Shown in pieces: positions 20,134 to 31,162 of a stretch of DNA of 64,000 bases. The stretch is from Phytopythium helicoides (lineage: Eukaryota > Oomycota > Peronosporomycetes > Pythiales > Pythiaceae): the NCBI GenBank assembly GCA_024867545.1, contig JANFNE010000057.1, forward strand, positions 124,001 to 188,000. The letters are read 5' to 3'. Numbering within the stretch: the first letter of the stretch is position 1; the number at the start of each line of letters is the position of its first letter. The position numbers and the translations under genes were made by a program. Under the pieces are notes generated by a model. That model ran no database searches. It was not told the DNA's origin and saw only the letters and a list, made by a program, of their open reading frames with translations.

Positions 20134-22668
20134 GAGGACCGAACGAGGACGGAGCCGATGACGATGGATGGCTGGTGCGGACGCGTCCGATTGCAAAGTG
20201 GGGCTCGGCCAGACGTCTCCTTGGGCCGGAGGCTCTTCATCAGGGGGGCTTCGTTGCTTATTGTTCCGCTACATTTACAGTACACGATCTGGGCGGAGAT
20301 GATGCGTTGGAAGCGGGAAAGGGCAGCGCCTGGCGTGCGTGCGCGTGCAGTACGCCGCGTCGAAAACTATTTCGCGAAGCGCGTTCTTCACTGACGCAAA
20401 CTATGTGATGAGCGTACGTAGGGCTGCGAGCCCTTGCACGAGTTGCACCGCGAATGTTATATGACCGCGCTGACCTAACAGCGCGCGTGGCGGGAGCGTC
20501 ACAACTTGACGGGGTTTTGAGGCGGTGAGCGCGCTTTCGTGCTTCAGACCACGTCGCCACGCTCGACTTGAATGGCGAGTGTGCGGTGCCGTGGTCCATC
20601 CTATCATCCTGTCGCCGCTCTTCATAAACGACGATGGATCACTTTCACGGCTATCATAACACTCGTTTGCTAGGTGCCAGCAAACGATTGTCTACATCTA
20701 CAAATCCATTTGTAAAACAAACACACACAAGCGGGGTCAGTAATCTGGAAGCAGCAATGCAAAAAGACACGCGCTCCTAAGTCACTTGACTTGGTTGCTG
20801 TATGCTGCTGCAGTACGAGGCTCTACTACTGTACGCTTCTGACGGCAACGGCTTAAAAACTGGCGTTTGGTTTTTCGACGGATTTTCGTTGCTACAAAAG
20901 TTGATCCGCCGCGCAAGTTTCGTCACGTGTTCAAAGGCTGAGAGCTGCGGCTGCGGCTGCATTGCGACCCGAGTGTACAATGGCCGCCCCAGTGTCTTTG
21001 TCTGCGCTTCAATGAACGCCACGCGTGGCTACAGCACCAAGCGCAGCACGCACAGCGCTCTATACGCATGTCGTCGTCCCGAAGCAGCCGCGCGAGATGC
21101 CATTCAGCGTGGGGGTTTCGCTGCATGCTGACCCATTCCCTGGATAGACCGTGACGAGTCCGGCTCGAGGAGCCTTCCTGCGAGCCGTTGGCCTGCAAAG
21201 GCTGGCAGTTTTTTATTGTGACACTGTCGTATTGTTGCGGGGGAATCCAGCTTTGACGGTTTCGTTCGCCACCGACCCGAGCGTGATGGCGCCGTCTGCC
21301 ACCGTCTTCCAGACCCAGACACCGTGCTTCCCCGGTCGTAGGAGAGAAATTGTTGCGCGTCACCTGCGAGCCACTGGTGCAATCAGACGTGTTGTGCATG
21401 CAGGAGAGACCACCGTCGGCGTCGAGGGGTCCCCGTCTACTGTACAGAAAACGCAATGAATTTTGCGGCACCGCGATCGGCCGAAGGCTTTTGGGATGTT
21501 ATTTCTGCTCGAGTTAGAGGGACGCGCCTCCAGTTCGCCGCTTGTGCGCGCCTTGAAGAATCACGAGCAGGGAGCCACCGCCGCCAGACTATGACCGCTA
21601 CGCACTCCTCGCGGCGTCTGACCGCCGTGCGGACTCTACAGTACGCAAAAGGCGGGCTAAGATGTCTCGTAAAATCGAACTTTACAAATGTGATGACTGC
21701 CAGGCAACTATCTAAATGTTTCAGTTCGAAATTAAAATGAGGATATATCGAAATGACCTACGTTTTATTTTATTTTTTATTTTTACAATGGAAAAAGTCC
21801 CCCATTGCAACCGCTCGTGCTCACGCTCGACTCGACTCGGATGAGCGCTGCTTCGTGGCACTCCACGTGCCACAGCTCAGTAGCTCAGGCTCTCGCCGCT
21901 CTTGTCGTCATCTTGGAGCTGATCCGGTCTCCTCTGGTCGCTCCGCCTCTCCTCGCCGGTGCGCAAGTTCGAAAGTGCCAGCCTGGAGCCCAGCTCCGCT
22001 CCGCCAGATCAGAGCTACGCCCATCTCGGGAGCTTCAGCTCTGAAGTCGCCAGCCATCGAAGCGATCTCACGCCGGCCCATCCATTTCTTCACCCCTCGA
22101 CTGAACCTAAATGATGGCGTTCCTGAGTGGCCAGACCGGCCAAGATGACTTGCGCAAAGTATGCGGTGCCGCGGAGACTGAACTGACCATCGCCGTCACA
22201 ACAGTCCGCCGTGGTGTGACCGACGATCTCGCTTGTGGCCACTGAGCTCCACGGCCACAATGTCGATCAGTTAGTAGCGTTAGCGAGTCCTAGGCAGTGT
22301 GGCCACGGGGCCGATGGCTGAGGCGGGCCAACCTCGGAACAGCCACAAGGCAGCACTGCCACGGACAGGCTGCCGGCCTCGAGAGACCCATCGATGGCGA
22401 AATGAGGCTGTAAGTAACTCGGGGGCAGTTGAGCTCAAGCGGACTTGCCATCTCCAACGCTCCGCTCGTGGGTGAGCATACTCGAGCGAGCACAAGTTAC
22501 ACCAGCGTTGGCTCATGCCCACGCAGACACCCATGCTCCTTGAACTCAACTCGACGCCAACTCTAGCCGAGCAGCCAGGCCACAGACGCCAATTTGCCGC
22601 CTCGAGCACCAGCCCGCAGCCTCCATTGGGACAGCTCACCGCCCAACGCGGTACCACCGAACAGAAAC
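20134..22668. other. 2.5-kb region without a recognisable gene
   Basis: Only short, overlapping open frames occur on both strands and none has family features. AT-rich patches lie near 20,690-20,730 and 21,640-21,790. It may hold UTRs, non-coding RNA or lineage-specific sequence that I cannot resolve. Confidence 0.4.
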
Positions 22669-24805
22669 ATGACGCTCCATCGACGTCGAGCTTCGCCTGT
22701 CGCCTTCGCAGACCCTTCGACGCCTCGGGAGAACCACCACAAGGCAGCACAAGAGACCGAGATTCAGCAGCACATGCGCTTCCAAAACGTCTACCCGTCC
22801 ATGGTGACGACCGGAGGCATCCAGACGGCAGTGGTGTGCGCGGGGTCACTCAGCGTGCGTTCATGCAAACTGCTTTGGAAGCCTGCGCTCTTTCAGCTCG
22901 TGGCCACGATAACGGCGCCGTCGCACGCCAACACGATCGATGTGGCTGACGACGAGGACAGCGAGGAGGAGGAGAGCAAGGAGGCTGACGAAGACAAGAA
23001 GGACAAAGGGAAGGTGGACGGAGGTAAGCGCGGTTCGCTGCGCTACTCGCTCGTATTCTTCCAGCGAGGGCTACTTGGTCGCACTCGAAGGAAGCGCATC
23101 GACATGTCGGACGGATCTGCTCGCTTCAACTGGAGCAAGGACGGTCGTCTACTGAGCACGCGTTTCGAGTTCAGTATCGACTACTTCACTGCATCGGGGT
23201 CCAGCGACCGTGCACTTGCCAAGACGCTCACGTGCCGTGCAAGCAATGCGACTGACTACCTCGAGTGGACTAGTGCTCTACGCGCAGCGACGGAGTACGC
23301 GGCCGAGCAATGGCGGCTCCAGTCACTCTCCCGTCTAACTCTGGGCTCTGACAAGCCGACAGAAATCCCAGTGGCCGAACCTCCGACCTCTCCAATTCAA
23401 CGGCAGCGCCTGTCGATCGTAGCGTCAGAACCCCCTCTGTCAGCTACCAAAGAGCCCAAGAAGCAACCACATCCTGCTCCCGCTTCACCAACGACCTCGG
23501 AAAAGCTCGAACGCCAGGTGACGAGATCACGCCGAACCAGTATCTCGAATCGTCGTATACCTAAGTCGAGTTCGAGCACCACCAAGAAGCCAACTGCTTT
23601 GAAACAGCTTCCTCCATTCCGCGAGCTTCGACGTGGTAGCACAGCAAAGCCCGTGAACAGCAGCACTGGCAGTAACTGCAACTCTAGCAGCGCAATGCCA
23701 GCAAGCGTTGCACAGAGCAAGAAGCTTGGGATGGTCCCACCTCCCATGCAGCCGGCCACCTTCAATGATAGCAACAACAGCTCTCGCTGCTTCCTCACGA
23801 CGAGTAACAGCTTTGCTGACACAAAGTTAGCCGGTGCCCAGGTATTCAACAGCAACCGCTCGCTTGCCTCGTCGTTTGTGTCATCCTCACGGAGCCGTCG
23901 TCGCCTACGTACTCCACGCTCGGGACTTGCTGTTTTTTCAAGCCGTCAACACAGCTCGCTGCGCCGTCGGAGGCGCGGAAGTGCTGTTAAGCCCGCATCA
24001 ATGGCCAAGATGGTGCGTCTTCGAGCCGTTGACTCGCCGTTCAGCACTTCAGCAGTCGAGTTGTCAAACAAGAAGCCTCCTCGGCCAGCCAAGAGACCTC
24101 AAAGCGAGATGCAAGAGCCATCAAACCCGCTATTTCAGCCTCTGGCTTCGTTCCATCCCTACCACTCGGCTGCCCAGCCCCGCCAGCGAACGAACATCAC
24201 GCGTCGCCGTGTTCGCGCCGAGTCCAATGCGCTTGACGCACTCTTGCTTGTTTCTCAGCGCTCGTCAAGCTCCGAAGATAGCTGCAATGGAACTCGCCGC
24301 AAACTTGCATCTTCATCCGCATCCGTCTCAGGTGCCAGAAGAATGTGTCCTCCCTCTCCAGCCCCATCACTTCACGAATACCTCGCCTCAGCCCACCGGC
24401 CACTCATCCAGAGCAGCTCGGGACACATTGCGGCAATCCCGCCAATAGCGTCTGTGGCGGCTGCTGCAAGAGCTGATGATGTTGATGCCTCGGATGAGTC
24501 GTTGCCGTTCACACGATCGACGGAGTACATCGACTACCTCGTGTTGATGGCTGAGCTTCGAGCCCAAACTCAAGGCGAACAACCCGGTAGTCAGAGAGAA
24601 GCTCGACTCGGGCTAGGAGCCCGGCACCTGCAGTCCTCACACGCGAGGACTCGCTCTTCTCACAGCACGTTCAGCACTGGACCTCGAGGCAGGAGATTTT
24701 TCGGACTCGGATGAAGACAAAGCTGACGAGAGCTCCGAGGTGGACGATGACAGCCGCCGCCAGGCTTGGCGAGCGTACTTGTCGTCCTTTGAGACCGAGC
24801 TGTAG
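22669..24805 (+). CDS. PH-domain-like Ser/Arg-rich protein
   Basis: Long protein whose N-terminal third looks like a pleckstrin-homology fold. A hydrophobic strand set around VYPSMVTTGGIQTAVVCAG and LWKPALFQLV is followed by an acidic insert (DDEDSEEEESKEADEDKK). Then come RYSLVFFQRGLL and a C-terminal helix TDYLEWTSALRAATEYAAEQW of PH type. The remaining 400 residues are Ser/Pro/Arg-rich and probably disordered. The start at 22,669 (MTLHRRRASP) is chosen; 22,594 is also open. The first frame stops at 24,714. A second frame to 24,805 encodes an acidic, clearly protein-like end (DFSDSDEDKADESS ... SSFETEL). A 61-bp intron (24,587-24,647) would join them in phase; otherwise a frame break exists. 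A PH domain would suggest membrane or phosphoinositide binding. Confidence 0.6.
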
Positions 24806-24964
24806 ACGTAGTTGAGCAAGCAACAAGTATTTAGTTGTGGGCGCTCGGCCGATTGAATGGCCGTAAATAGACCCTCGCAAGCGAAACGATTGTGTACAAG
24901 AGAGATGCCAGCATTATCAAACAACATAGCTTTGACAAGATGCATACACAACACTTCATGACTT

Positions 24965-25517
24965 CTAACCTGCCCGTCTGGTACTCATCTCAATGATGAT
25001 CTTGCCACGACACGCTTCGTCTTTTGTTTGGCAAGTGCGGCTAGTAGCGCTTGGAAGGAGAACACTGAGTCGATTGCAGGATTTGCCCTGGTCGATGAGT
25101 GCACTCAACTTATTGAGGCAGTTTGAAATAAAAGGCATCCGCTTTTGGAAGCCGTGTTGATAGTCAAGTAGCCCAAACCCATAGCGTAAAGCTATCAAAT
25201 CTATACACTGCGTCACCAACTTGGAAAGAAGTTGTGTCTTCGCCATCAACGACGACGATAGTACCAGCAAAGTCCAAAACAATGCGAAGGGGGTTGGTAT
25301 CAGACGGAATGTTGTCCTCGGGTAGCAACCATTTGACCACGACAGCGTTCTCAATGAGCTCTGTATCGATGGGGTTGATTGGACAGCTCGCGACACGCAC
25401 GAGAACCTGATTGCAATTGATTGAAGGTATCGGAATCTTGTCATTTAGCACCACGACTGCTTCAATGACACCCGATTTGTGAGCGTCGATCGTACAGAAT
25501 ATAGATGACAGAGACAT
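24965..25517 (-). pseudogene. QOR-7: internally deleted QOR fragment
   Basis: The N-terminal 110 residues (MSLSSIFCTIDAHKSG ... FQVGDAVYRF) are followed by unrelated sequence. A C-terminal scrap then appears (NCLNKLSALIDQGK, RGKIIIEM) in shifted frames. The whole nucleotide-binding core is missing. Its mirror partner QOR-10 is also truncated, so the truncation is older than the IR2 duplication or was copied with it. Confidence 0.8.
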
Positions 25518-25785
25518 TCGATGCCTCGATCACCAATTGAGGCCTCACGAACAAACATCATACTAGTTTGACTTTACGCGTCTCGTGTGGCGCTCAGACT
25601 CTACTTCTTCTCTGCAGCGAGCACTCAAAAGCAACGGAAGTGAGTAAAAGAGAAGAAAGAGGCGGCTACATTATCGGTCACTACGCTTTCTTACAGTTTT
25701 CAGAAACAGCAAGGTGCAGAGTGTCAGCAATGTACTCGAATGAACAGTAAGTCCATGACAACCCAAGGGATCGACAGCTCTCACA

Positions 25786-26790
25786 TCATAGCTTCGCATC
25801 AACCTCAAGGATGATCTTGCCGCGCGCATGCTGCGTGTTCTGTTTCGCGAGCGCAGCAGGAAGCTGCTCAAATGGAAACACCGAGTCGATCGTCACCTTC
25901 AGCTTCCCCTCCTCAATGAGTGCGGTCAGCTTGTCAAGGCAGACCGAACTGGCCTTACAAAAGAACATCTGGAAGCTGGCGCCAATTGGCGATTCGCTCA
26001 CTTGCGCCGTCGGCTGGCCAATCGTGACGAAACGACCCGTCTCCTTCTTCAGCACACGCTGTGCACGGTCGTTCCAGCTCTCGGGCTCCATACCACAATC
26101 GTAGATGAGGTCGATCGAGTTCGTTTCCAGCACGTCGGCCCAGTCCTTAGACGTGTAGTTGATCACTTGGTCAGCGCCATACGACTTGACGAGCTCGATG
26201 TTGCGTGCGCTGGTAGTCGTGATGACTGTTGCTCCGATATTCTTGGCAATCTGGATGGCAAAGCCTCCCGTGGCGCTGCTGCCTCCCAGGATGAGCACAC
26301 GCTCACCGGCCTGAAGTTTGCCGGCATCGGTGAGAGCCTGGTAACTAGTTTGTGCTACGCTCGATACAGCTGCAGCCTCGTTGAAGCTCAGACTCTTTGG
26401 CTTGTGCGCGACAAGCTCGGCGTCAATAGCGAAGTACTCTCCGAATGCTCCCATTTCGTTGAACACGGAGTTTCCATACACGGCGTCTCCGACCTGGAAA
26501 CCACTGGCAACGCCTGTGCCCACTTGAGCGACGGTACCAGAAAAGTCCATACCAATACGCAACGGGTTGGTCTCGGACGGCAAGTTGGCCTCGGGGACCA
26601 GCATCTTGGCCACCAACGGGATCTCGATGATTTTGGCTTCGATGGGGTTGGTGGCGGCACTCGCGACACGCACAAGCAGCTGATTGGGCTTGATTGCTGG
26701 GAGCGGGGTCTTGTCATTAATCTTCACGACGGACTTGGCGTCGCCAAAGGCGCGGACGACGTAGGCACGGAAGGTGGCAGGCAGGGACAT
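25786..26790 (-). CDS. QOR-8: quinone-oxidoreductase-like MDR enzyme
   Basis: 334-aa member of a third QOR subfamily (ends ILEVDAKL), nearly identical to QOR-9 and QOR-11. Typical segments are MDFSGTVAQVGTG, GDAVYGNSVF, the GGSSATGGFAIQIAKNIGA nucleotide loop and YDCGMEPESWNDRAQ. Private changes include AKSVVK (others VKSVVK) and VINYTSKDW (others VIDYTS). The 5' leader has four tandem 8-bp repeats at 26,822-26,853, and a TCACGTGA box lies 194 bp upstream. Confidence 0.87.
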   Translation of the reverse strand: MSLPATFRAYVVRAFGDAKSVVKINDKTPLPAIKPNQLLVRVASAATNPIEAKIIEIPLVAKMLVPEANLPSETNPLRIGMDFSGTVAQVGTGVASGFQVGDAVYGNSVFNEMGAFGEYFAIDAELVAHKPKSLSFNEAAAVSSVAQTSYQALTDAGKLQAGERVLILGGSSATGGFAIQIAKNIGATVITTTSARNIELVKSYGADQVINYTSKDWADVLETNSIDLIYDCGMEPESWNDRAQRVLKKETGRFVTIGQPTAQVSESPIGASFQMFFCKASSVCLDKLTALIEEGKLKVTIDSVFPFEQLPAALAKQNTQHARGKIILEVDAKL

Positions 26791-26821
26791 CTTGAGTCTC
26801 GAGGAGGCCGGTACGTTGGTT

Positions 26822-26853
26822 GGTGAGCTGGTGAGCTGGTGAGCTGGTGAGCT
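26822..26853. repeat. 8-bp tandem repeat x4 in QOR-8 leader
   Basis: GGTGAGCT repeated four times, 32-63 bp before the QOR-8 ATG. The mirror array AGCTCACC x4 is at 28,683-28,714 (QOR-9). QOR-11 has three units at 32,199-32,222. Confidence 0.85.
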
Positions 26854-26983
26854 GGTTGGCGGTGAATTTGGGAATGGGAATGGGAATAAGGAGGAGGAGG
26901 AGGAGGAGGTGTGGTCCTTGGCTCGTCACCGTCCTTGCAATGCTGCTGTCCTGCCAGTGTCGATCCGATGCGAGTGAACGAGA

Positions 26984-26991
26984 TCACGTGA
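26984..26991. promoter_or_regulatory. TCACGTGA palindrome upstream of QOR-8
   Basis: 8-bp box 194 bp before the QOR-8 start. It lies in the conserved context GATCACGTGAACACGGCGC shared with QOR-9 and QOR-11. Confidence 0.5.
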
Positions 26992-27509
26992 ACACGGCGC
27001 TATAGTCGAAGGTGGACACCTCCGGTCACTTCAACGACCATCACTTGCAGTGCTGGGGAATAATCGGAGGGATCCTTGTCACACAAAACAAGAGTTGTCA
27101 TTGGATGGCTAGCTTTTCTATATATACCTGTAAAACATACATATCTGAAGCATCCGGTATCGAGGGACCGATCTCCAATCCTTTCTCGGTGGTTACGTAT
27201 CCATGGTGCCGGTCGATGACTGCTGTTCGACGTCCACGATGCGTCATTATCACATCGGGCTATCGTGATACCACCCAGGCGGACATCATAGATCATTAAT
27301 CCGCGATAAGTATCACCCGCGTTGATGCTAAGTGAAGCTCACTCTGCCTCGACAAATTGACGTGCGTCTTTCAAGCAGTCAGTGTCGATTCATAGGATGT
27401 GTGCACGACTGGTTTTAGCGGCATTTTTAGCGTGTCTCGCGAATCTAGCAGACAGCGGGTGGAAATGTGACGTACTCAGATGGCGCAATCTCTGTCTCTC
27501 TCGGTACTG

Positions 27510-28040
27510 TCGATGTATGGACCCGCTGGATAGCTCGATCAGCGGCGACGTGAGTGCGTCAAGTGGTGCAAACTTGGGGACGAGCGGCAGTGCGGAAGTG
27601 CCAAGCGCGACTGGCACCAGCTCTGGGTTGTGATGCTGTCGAATGACTCTGCAAGCAGCTTCTCTGCCGGCCGTGTTGTCGTGTCTGCGGAGTTGTTCGC
27701 TGCGGACAATGGTCACACGACTGCGTTGTGTGGATCCAGCACGACTGGTCCTGACGAAGAAGTATTGACCTTCTGTGGCGTGAGATATGTGAGCACGAAG
27801 TCGCCGAGTATGATAGTCGTTGACGTGCTGCTCACAGCAGTTCTACTGCTTGGTGCCGCAGGGACGGTGCCATCTCTGTGTCGGATGGCGGTGAGTGGGT
27901 GGCGACCACCATGAGCGCCGCTGCCAGCAGCACCAGTGGGGCGTTCGAAGGCGTGCACGTCCTGAGTAGCATCACAACCACAAGTAGGATCGGCGTTGCC
28001 GCGAGTTCTGGGTTTGCGAGCAGCGGCGGAGGCGACGAGT
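27510..28040 (-). pseudogene. Second copy of the unknown repeated coding element
   Basis: On the minus strand, segments RGNADPTCGCDATQDVHAF and VPKFAPLDALTSPLIELSSG match those at about 7,460-7,540 and 7,890-7,965. Stops interrupt it. Its position in the IR2 spacer, and of the other copy beside QOR-1, links the element to the spread of the QOR cluster. The family is unknown. Confidence 0.4.
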
Positions 28041-28544
28041 TGCTGTAGTGTGTCAGTCTGAAGCTGTCATAGCTGAGTCCAAGTCGGTTCGGTGTACTTG
28101 TGGGTGGGCGCATTGCGCAAAGCCTCATTAGCTTAATTCTTGGTCAAATGGCTACGTTGAAATGATTATGGCTACGTTGAGGTGTCTATCCACAGCATGA
28201 TGAGTACCACAACCAGGTTGTTGAGTTTGGTATTCTATGAGCGCGTCGAACAGCAGTCATCGACCGGCACCATGGATACGTAGTCACCGAGAAAGGATTG
28301 GAGATCGGTCCCTCGATACCGGATGCTTCAGATATGTATGTTTTACAGGTATATAGAAAACAAGATGTCGATTATTATTATTTGTGCATATAATACATAT
28401 TCGTTCTAAAAGGTAATGAAAAGTTAACCATCCAATGACAACTCTTGTTTTGTGTGACAAGGATCCCTCCGATTATTCCCCAGCACTGCAAGTGATGGTC
28501 GTTGAAGTGACCGGAGGTGTCCACCTTCGACTATAGCGCCGTGT

Positions 28545-28552
28545 TCACGTGA
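28545..28552. promoter_or_regulatory. TCACGTGA palindrome upstream of QOR-9
   Basis: 8-bp box 194 bp before the ATG at 28,746, the mirror of the QOR-8 box. Confidence 0.5.
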
Positions 28553-28745
28553 TCTCGTTCACTCGCATCGGATCGACACTGGCAGGACAGCAGCATTGCA
28601 AGGACGGTGACGAGCCAAGGACCACACCTCCTCCTCCTCCTCCTCCTTATTCCCATTCCCATTCCCAAATTCACCACCAACCAGCTCACCAGCTCACCAG
28701 CTCACCAGCTCACCAACCAACCTACCAGCCTCCTCGAGACTCAAG

Positions 28746-29750
28746 ATGTCCCTGCCTGCCACCTTCCGTGCCTACGTCGTCCGCGCCTTTGGCGACGTCA
28801 AGTCCGTCGTGAAGATTAATGACAAGACCCCGCTCCCAGCAATCAAGCCCAACCAGCTGCTTGTGCGTGTCGCGAGTGCCGCCACCAACCCCATCGAAGC
28901 CAAAATCATCGAGATCCCGCTGGTGGCCAAGATGCTGGTCCCCGAGGCCAACTTGCCGTCCGAGACCAACCCGTTGCGTATTGGTATGGACTTTTCTGGT
29001 ACCGTCGCTCAAGTGGGCACAGGCGTTGCCAGTGGTTTCCAGGTCGGAGACGCCGTGTATGGAAACTCCGTGTTCAACGAAATGGGAGCATTCGGAGAGT
29101 ACTTCGCTATTGACGCCGAGCTTGTCGCTCACAAGCCCAAGAATCTGAGCTTCAACGAGGCTGCAGCTGTACCGAGCGTAGCACAAACTAGTTACCAGGC
29201 TCTCACCGATGCCGGCAAACTTCAGGCCGGTGAGCGTGTGCTCATCCTGGGAGGCAGCAGCGCCACGGGAGGCTTTGCCATCCAGATCGCCAAGAATATC
29301 GGAGCAACAGTTATCACGACTACCAGCGCACGCAACATCGAGCTCGTCAAGTCATATGGCGCTGACCAAGTGATCGACTACACGTCTAACGACTGGGCCG
29401 ACGTGCTGGAAACGAACTCGATCGACCTCATCTACGATTGTGGTATGGAGCCCGAGAGCTGGAACGACCGTGCACAGCGTGTGCTGAAGAAGGAGACGGG
29501 TCGTTTCGTCACGATTGGCCAGCCGACGGCGCAAGTGAGCGAATCGCCAATTGGCGCCAGCTTCCAGATGTTCTTTTGTAAGGCCAGTTCGGTCTGCCTT
29601 GACAAGCTGACCGCACTCATTGAGGAGGGGAAGCTGAAGGTGACGATCGACTCGGTGTTTCCATTTGAGCAGCTTCCTGCTGCGCTCGCGAAACAGAACA
29701 CGCAGCATGCGCGCGGCAAGATCATCCTTGAGGTTGATGCGAAGCTATGA
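28746..29750 (+). CDS. QOR-9: quinone-oxidoreductase-like MDR enzyme
   Basis: 334 aa and intact; mirror copy of QOR-8. Distinguishing residues include HKPKNLSFNEAAAVPSVAQ (QOR-8 and QOR-11 have KSLSF and VSSV) and VIDYTSNDW. The polypyrimidine and CCAGCTCAC-rich leader precedes the ATG. It is convergent with QOR-11, whose coding strand is nearly its exact complement 1.4 kb downstream, with the QOR-10 fragment between them. Confidence 0.87.
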   Translation: MSLPATFRAYVVRAFGDVKSVVKINDKTPLPAIKPNQLLVRVASAATNPIEAKIIEIPLVAKMLVPEANLPSETNPLRIGMDFSGTVAQVGTGVASGFQVGDAVYGNSVFNEMGAFGEYFAIDAELVAHKPKNLSFNEAAAVPSVAQTSYQALTDAGKLQAGERVLILGGSSATGGFAIQIAKNIGATVITTTSARNIELVKSYGADQVIDYTSNDWADVLETNSIDLIYDCGMEPESWNDRAQRVLKKETGRFVTIGQPTAQVSESPIGASFQMFFCKASSVCLDKLTALIEEGKLKVTIDSVFPFEQLPAALAKQNTQHARGKIILEVDAKL

Positions 29751-30018
29751 TGTGAGAGCTGTCGATCCCTTGGGTTGTCATGGACTTACTGTTCATTCGA
29801 GTACATTGCTGACACTCTGCACCTTGCTGTTTCTGAAAACTGTAAGAAAGCGTAGTGACCGATAATGTAGCCGCCTCTTTCTTCTCTTTTACTCACTTCC
29901 GTTGCTTTTGAGTGCTCGCTGCAGAGAAGAAGTAGAGTCTGAGCGCCACACGAGACGCGTAAAGTCAAACTAGTATGATGTTTGTTCGTGAGGCCTCAAT
30001 TGGTGATCGAGGCATCGA

Positions 30019-30399
30019 ATGTCTCTGTCATCTATATTCTGTACGATCGACGCTCACAAATCGGGTGTCATTGAAGCAGTCGTGGTGCTAAATGACAAGA
30101 TTCCGATACCTTCAATCAATTGCAATCAGGTTCTCGTGCGTGTCGCGAGCTGTCCAATCAACCCCATCGATACAGAGCTCATTGAGAACGCTGTCGTGGT
30201 CAAATGGTTGCTACCCGAGGACAACATTCCGTCTGATACCAACCCCCTTCGCATTGTTTTGGACTTTGCTGGTACTATCGTCGTCGTTGATGGCGAAGAC
30301 ACAACTTCTTTCCAAGTTGGTGACACAGTGTATAGATTCGCCGTGTTCCGCACTATGATCTCTTTCGCAGAGTACTTGGCTATAGACTATGGGGACTGA
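30019..30399 (+). pseudogene. QOR-10: truncated QOR fragment
   Basis: 126-codon frame covering only the N-terminal GroES-like part (MSLSSIFCTIDAHKSG ... VFRTMISFAEYLAIDYGD). It stops before the nucleotide-binding domain, so no enzyme activity is expected. It extends about 20 residues further than the matched part of QOR-7 and still resembles the family there, so QOR-7 lost more. Confidence 0.8.
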
Positions 30400-31162
30400 G
30401 TCCCCTCGGAACTCCAGAATTCTCGTGGCGAGCTCATTAACCATGCCTAGAATACGCTAGCAGCAGCAAGCTCCTGTATGAAGAAAGGAAACACCAAAGT
30501 CTTGTCGTACAACACCAGGACTACTCATTTTGTGAGCTTTGTTGGTAGGGAAATGTAGATGGCAGGTCCATGTGTTTGGTTCTCGGTCTCAAAGCCAACG
30601 GATGTTTGGTTAGTTGAGTGGTTGTTGGTTAGTTGAGAAGTAGCGAAATCGAAGGACTCTATCGATGTTGAAGAGAGGAGCCTCCTCAGGATTGCCCGCT
30701 TGGCGCAGAACCTTTCACAAGAAAAAAGCTCCGATTGAAGAGTGACCGAAACGCCAGCCAAAGAAAGCACTAGGAGTGTCACTCAAAAGCTCGATTCAAA
30801 AGGCGATACTCAAAATATTGAGGAATTGGACAATAGTTCGAACCCCAACAAATGAAAACCGAGTCATCGGTGTGATGCCCTATAACGGCAATTGGTATGC
30901 ACACAATCACCAATTGAGGCCTCACGAACAAACATCATACTAGTTTGACTTTACGCGTCTCGTGTGGCGCTCAGACTCTACTTCTTCTCTGCAGCGAGCA
31001 CTCAAAAGCAACGGAAGTGAGTAAAAGAGAAGAAAGAGGCGGCTACATTATCGGTCACTACGCTTTCTTACAGTTTTCAGAAACAGCAAGGTGCAGAGTG
31101 TCAGCAATGTACTCGAATGAACAGTAAGTCCATGACAACCCAAGGGATCGACAGCTCTCACA
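30400..31162. other. Convergent QOR-9/QOR-11 intergene
   Basis: Holds the end of QOR-10, about 500 bp of unassigned sequence and, from about 30,906, the 3' flank of QOR-11, which repeats 25,527-25,785 in direct orientation. Confidence 0.5.

Larger units (their letters stand above)
25199..27233. repeat. IR2 left arm (QOR-7 N-terminus, QOR-8)
   Basis: Reverse complement of 28,244-30,339. It covers the QOR-7 5' part, the 0.27-kb intergene, the whole of QOR-8, its promoter and about 240 bp beyond the TCACGTGA box. Near-perfect by eye. Confidence 0.9.
26791..28745. other. Divergent QOR-8/QOR-9 region with IR2 spacer
   Basis: Mirrored promoters flank a unique spacer at about 27,234-28,243. The spacer carries the minus-strand relic listed separately and, on the plus strand, a short frame at 27,397-27,633 (78 aa) that starts with a signal-peptide-like MCARLVLAAFLACLANLADS and is Cys- then Ser-rich. 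I cannot tell whether it is expressed. The right arm has about 62 bp near 28,362-28,425 that the left arm lacks. Confidence 0.45.
28244..30339. repeat. IR2 right arm (QOR-9, QOR-10)
   Basis: Mirror of 25,199-27,233. Similarity stops within QOR-10 after the GDTVYRF segment. Confidence 0.9.

Noticed and set aside
20134..22668. Several 60-190-codon ORFs on both strands
   Set aside because: All overlap one another in different frames and none shows motifs, signal peptides or similarity to other parts of the window.
26822..26853. CRISPR-like array from GGTGAGCT repeats
   Set aside because: Units are 8 bp with no spacers, in a eukaryotic promoter leader. It is a simple tandem repeat.
30830..30855. 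tRNA B-box-like GTTCGAACCCC
   Set aside because: No T-arm pairing and no A-box, anticodon arm or acceptor stem at the expected distances.
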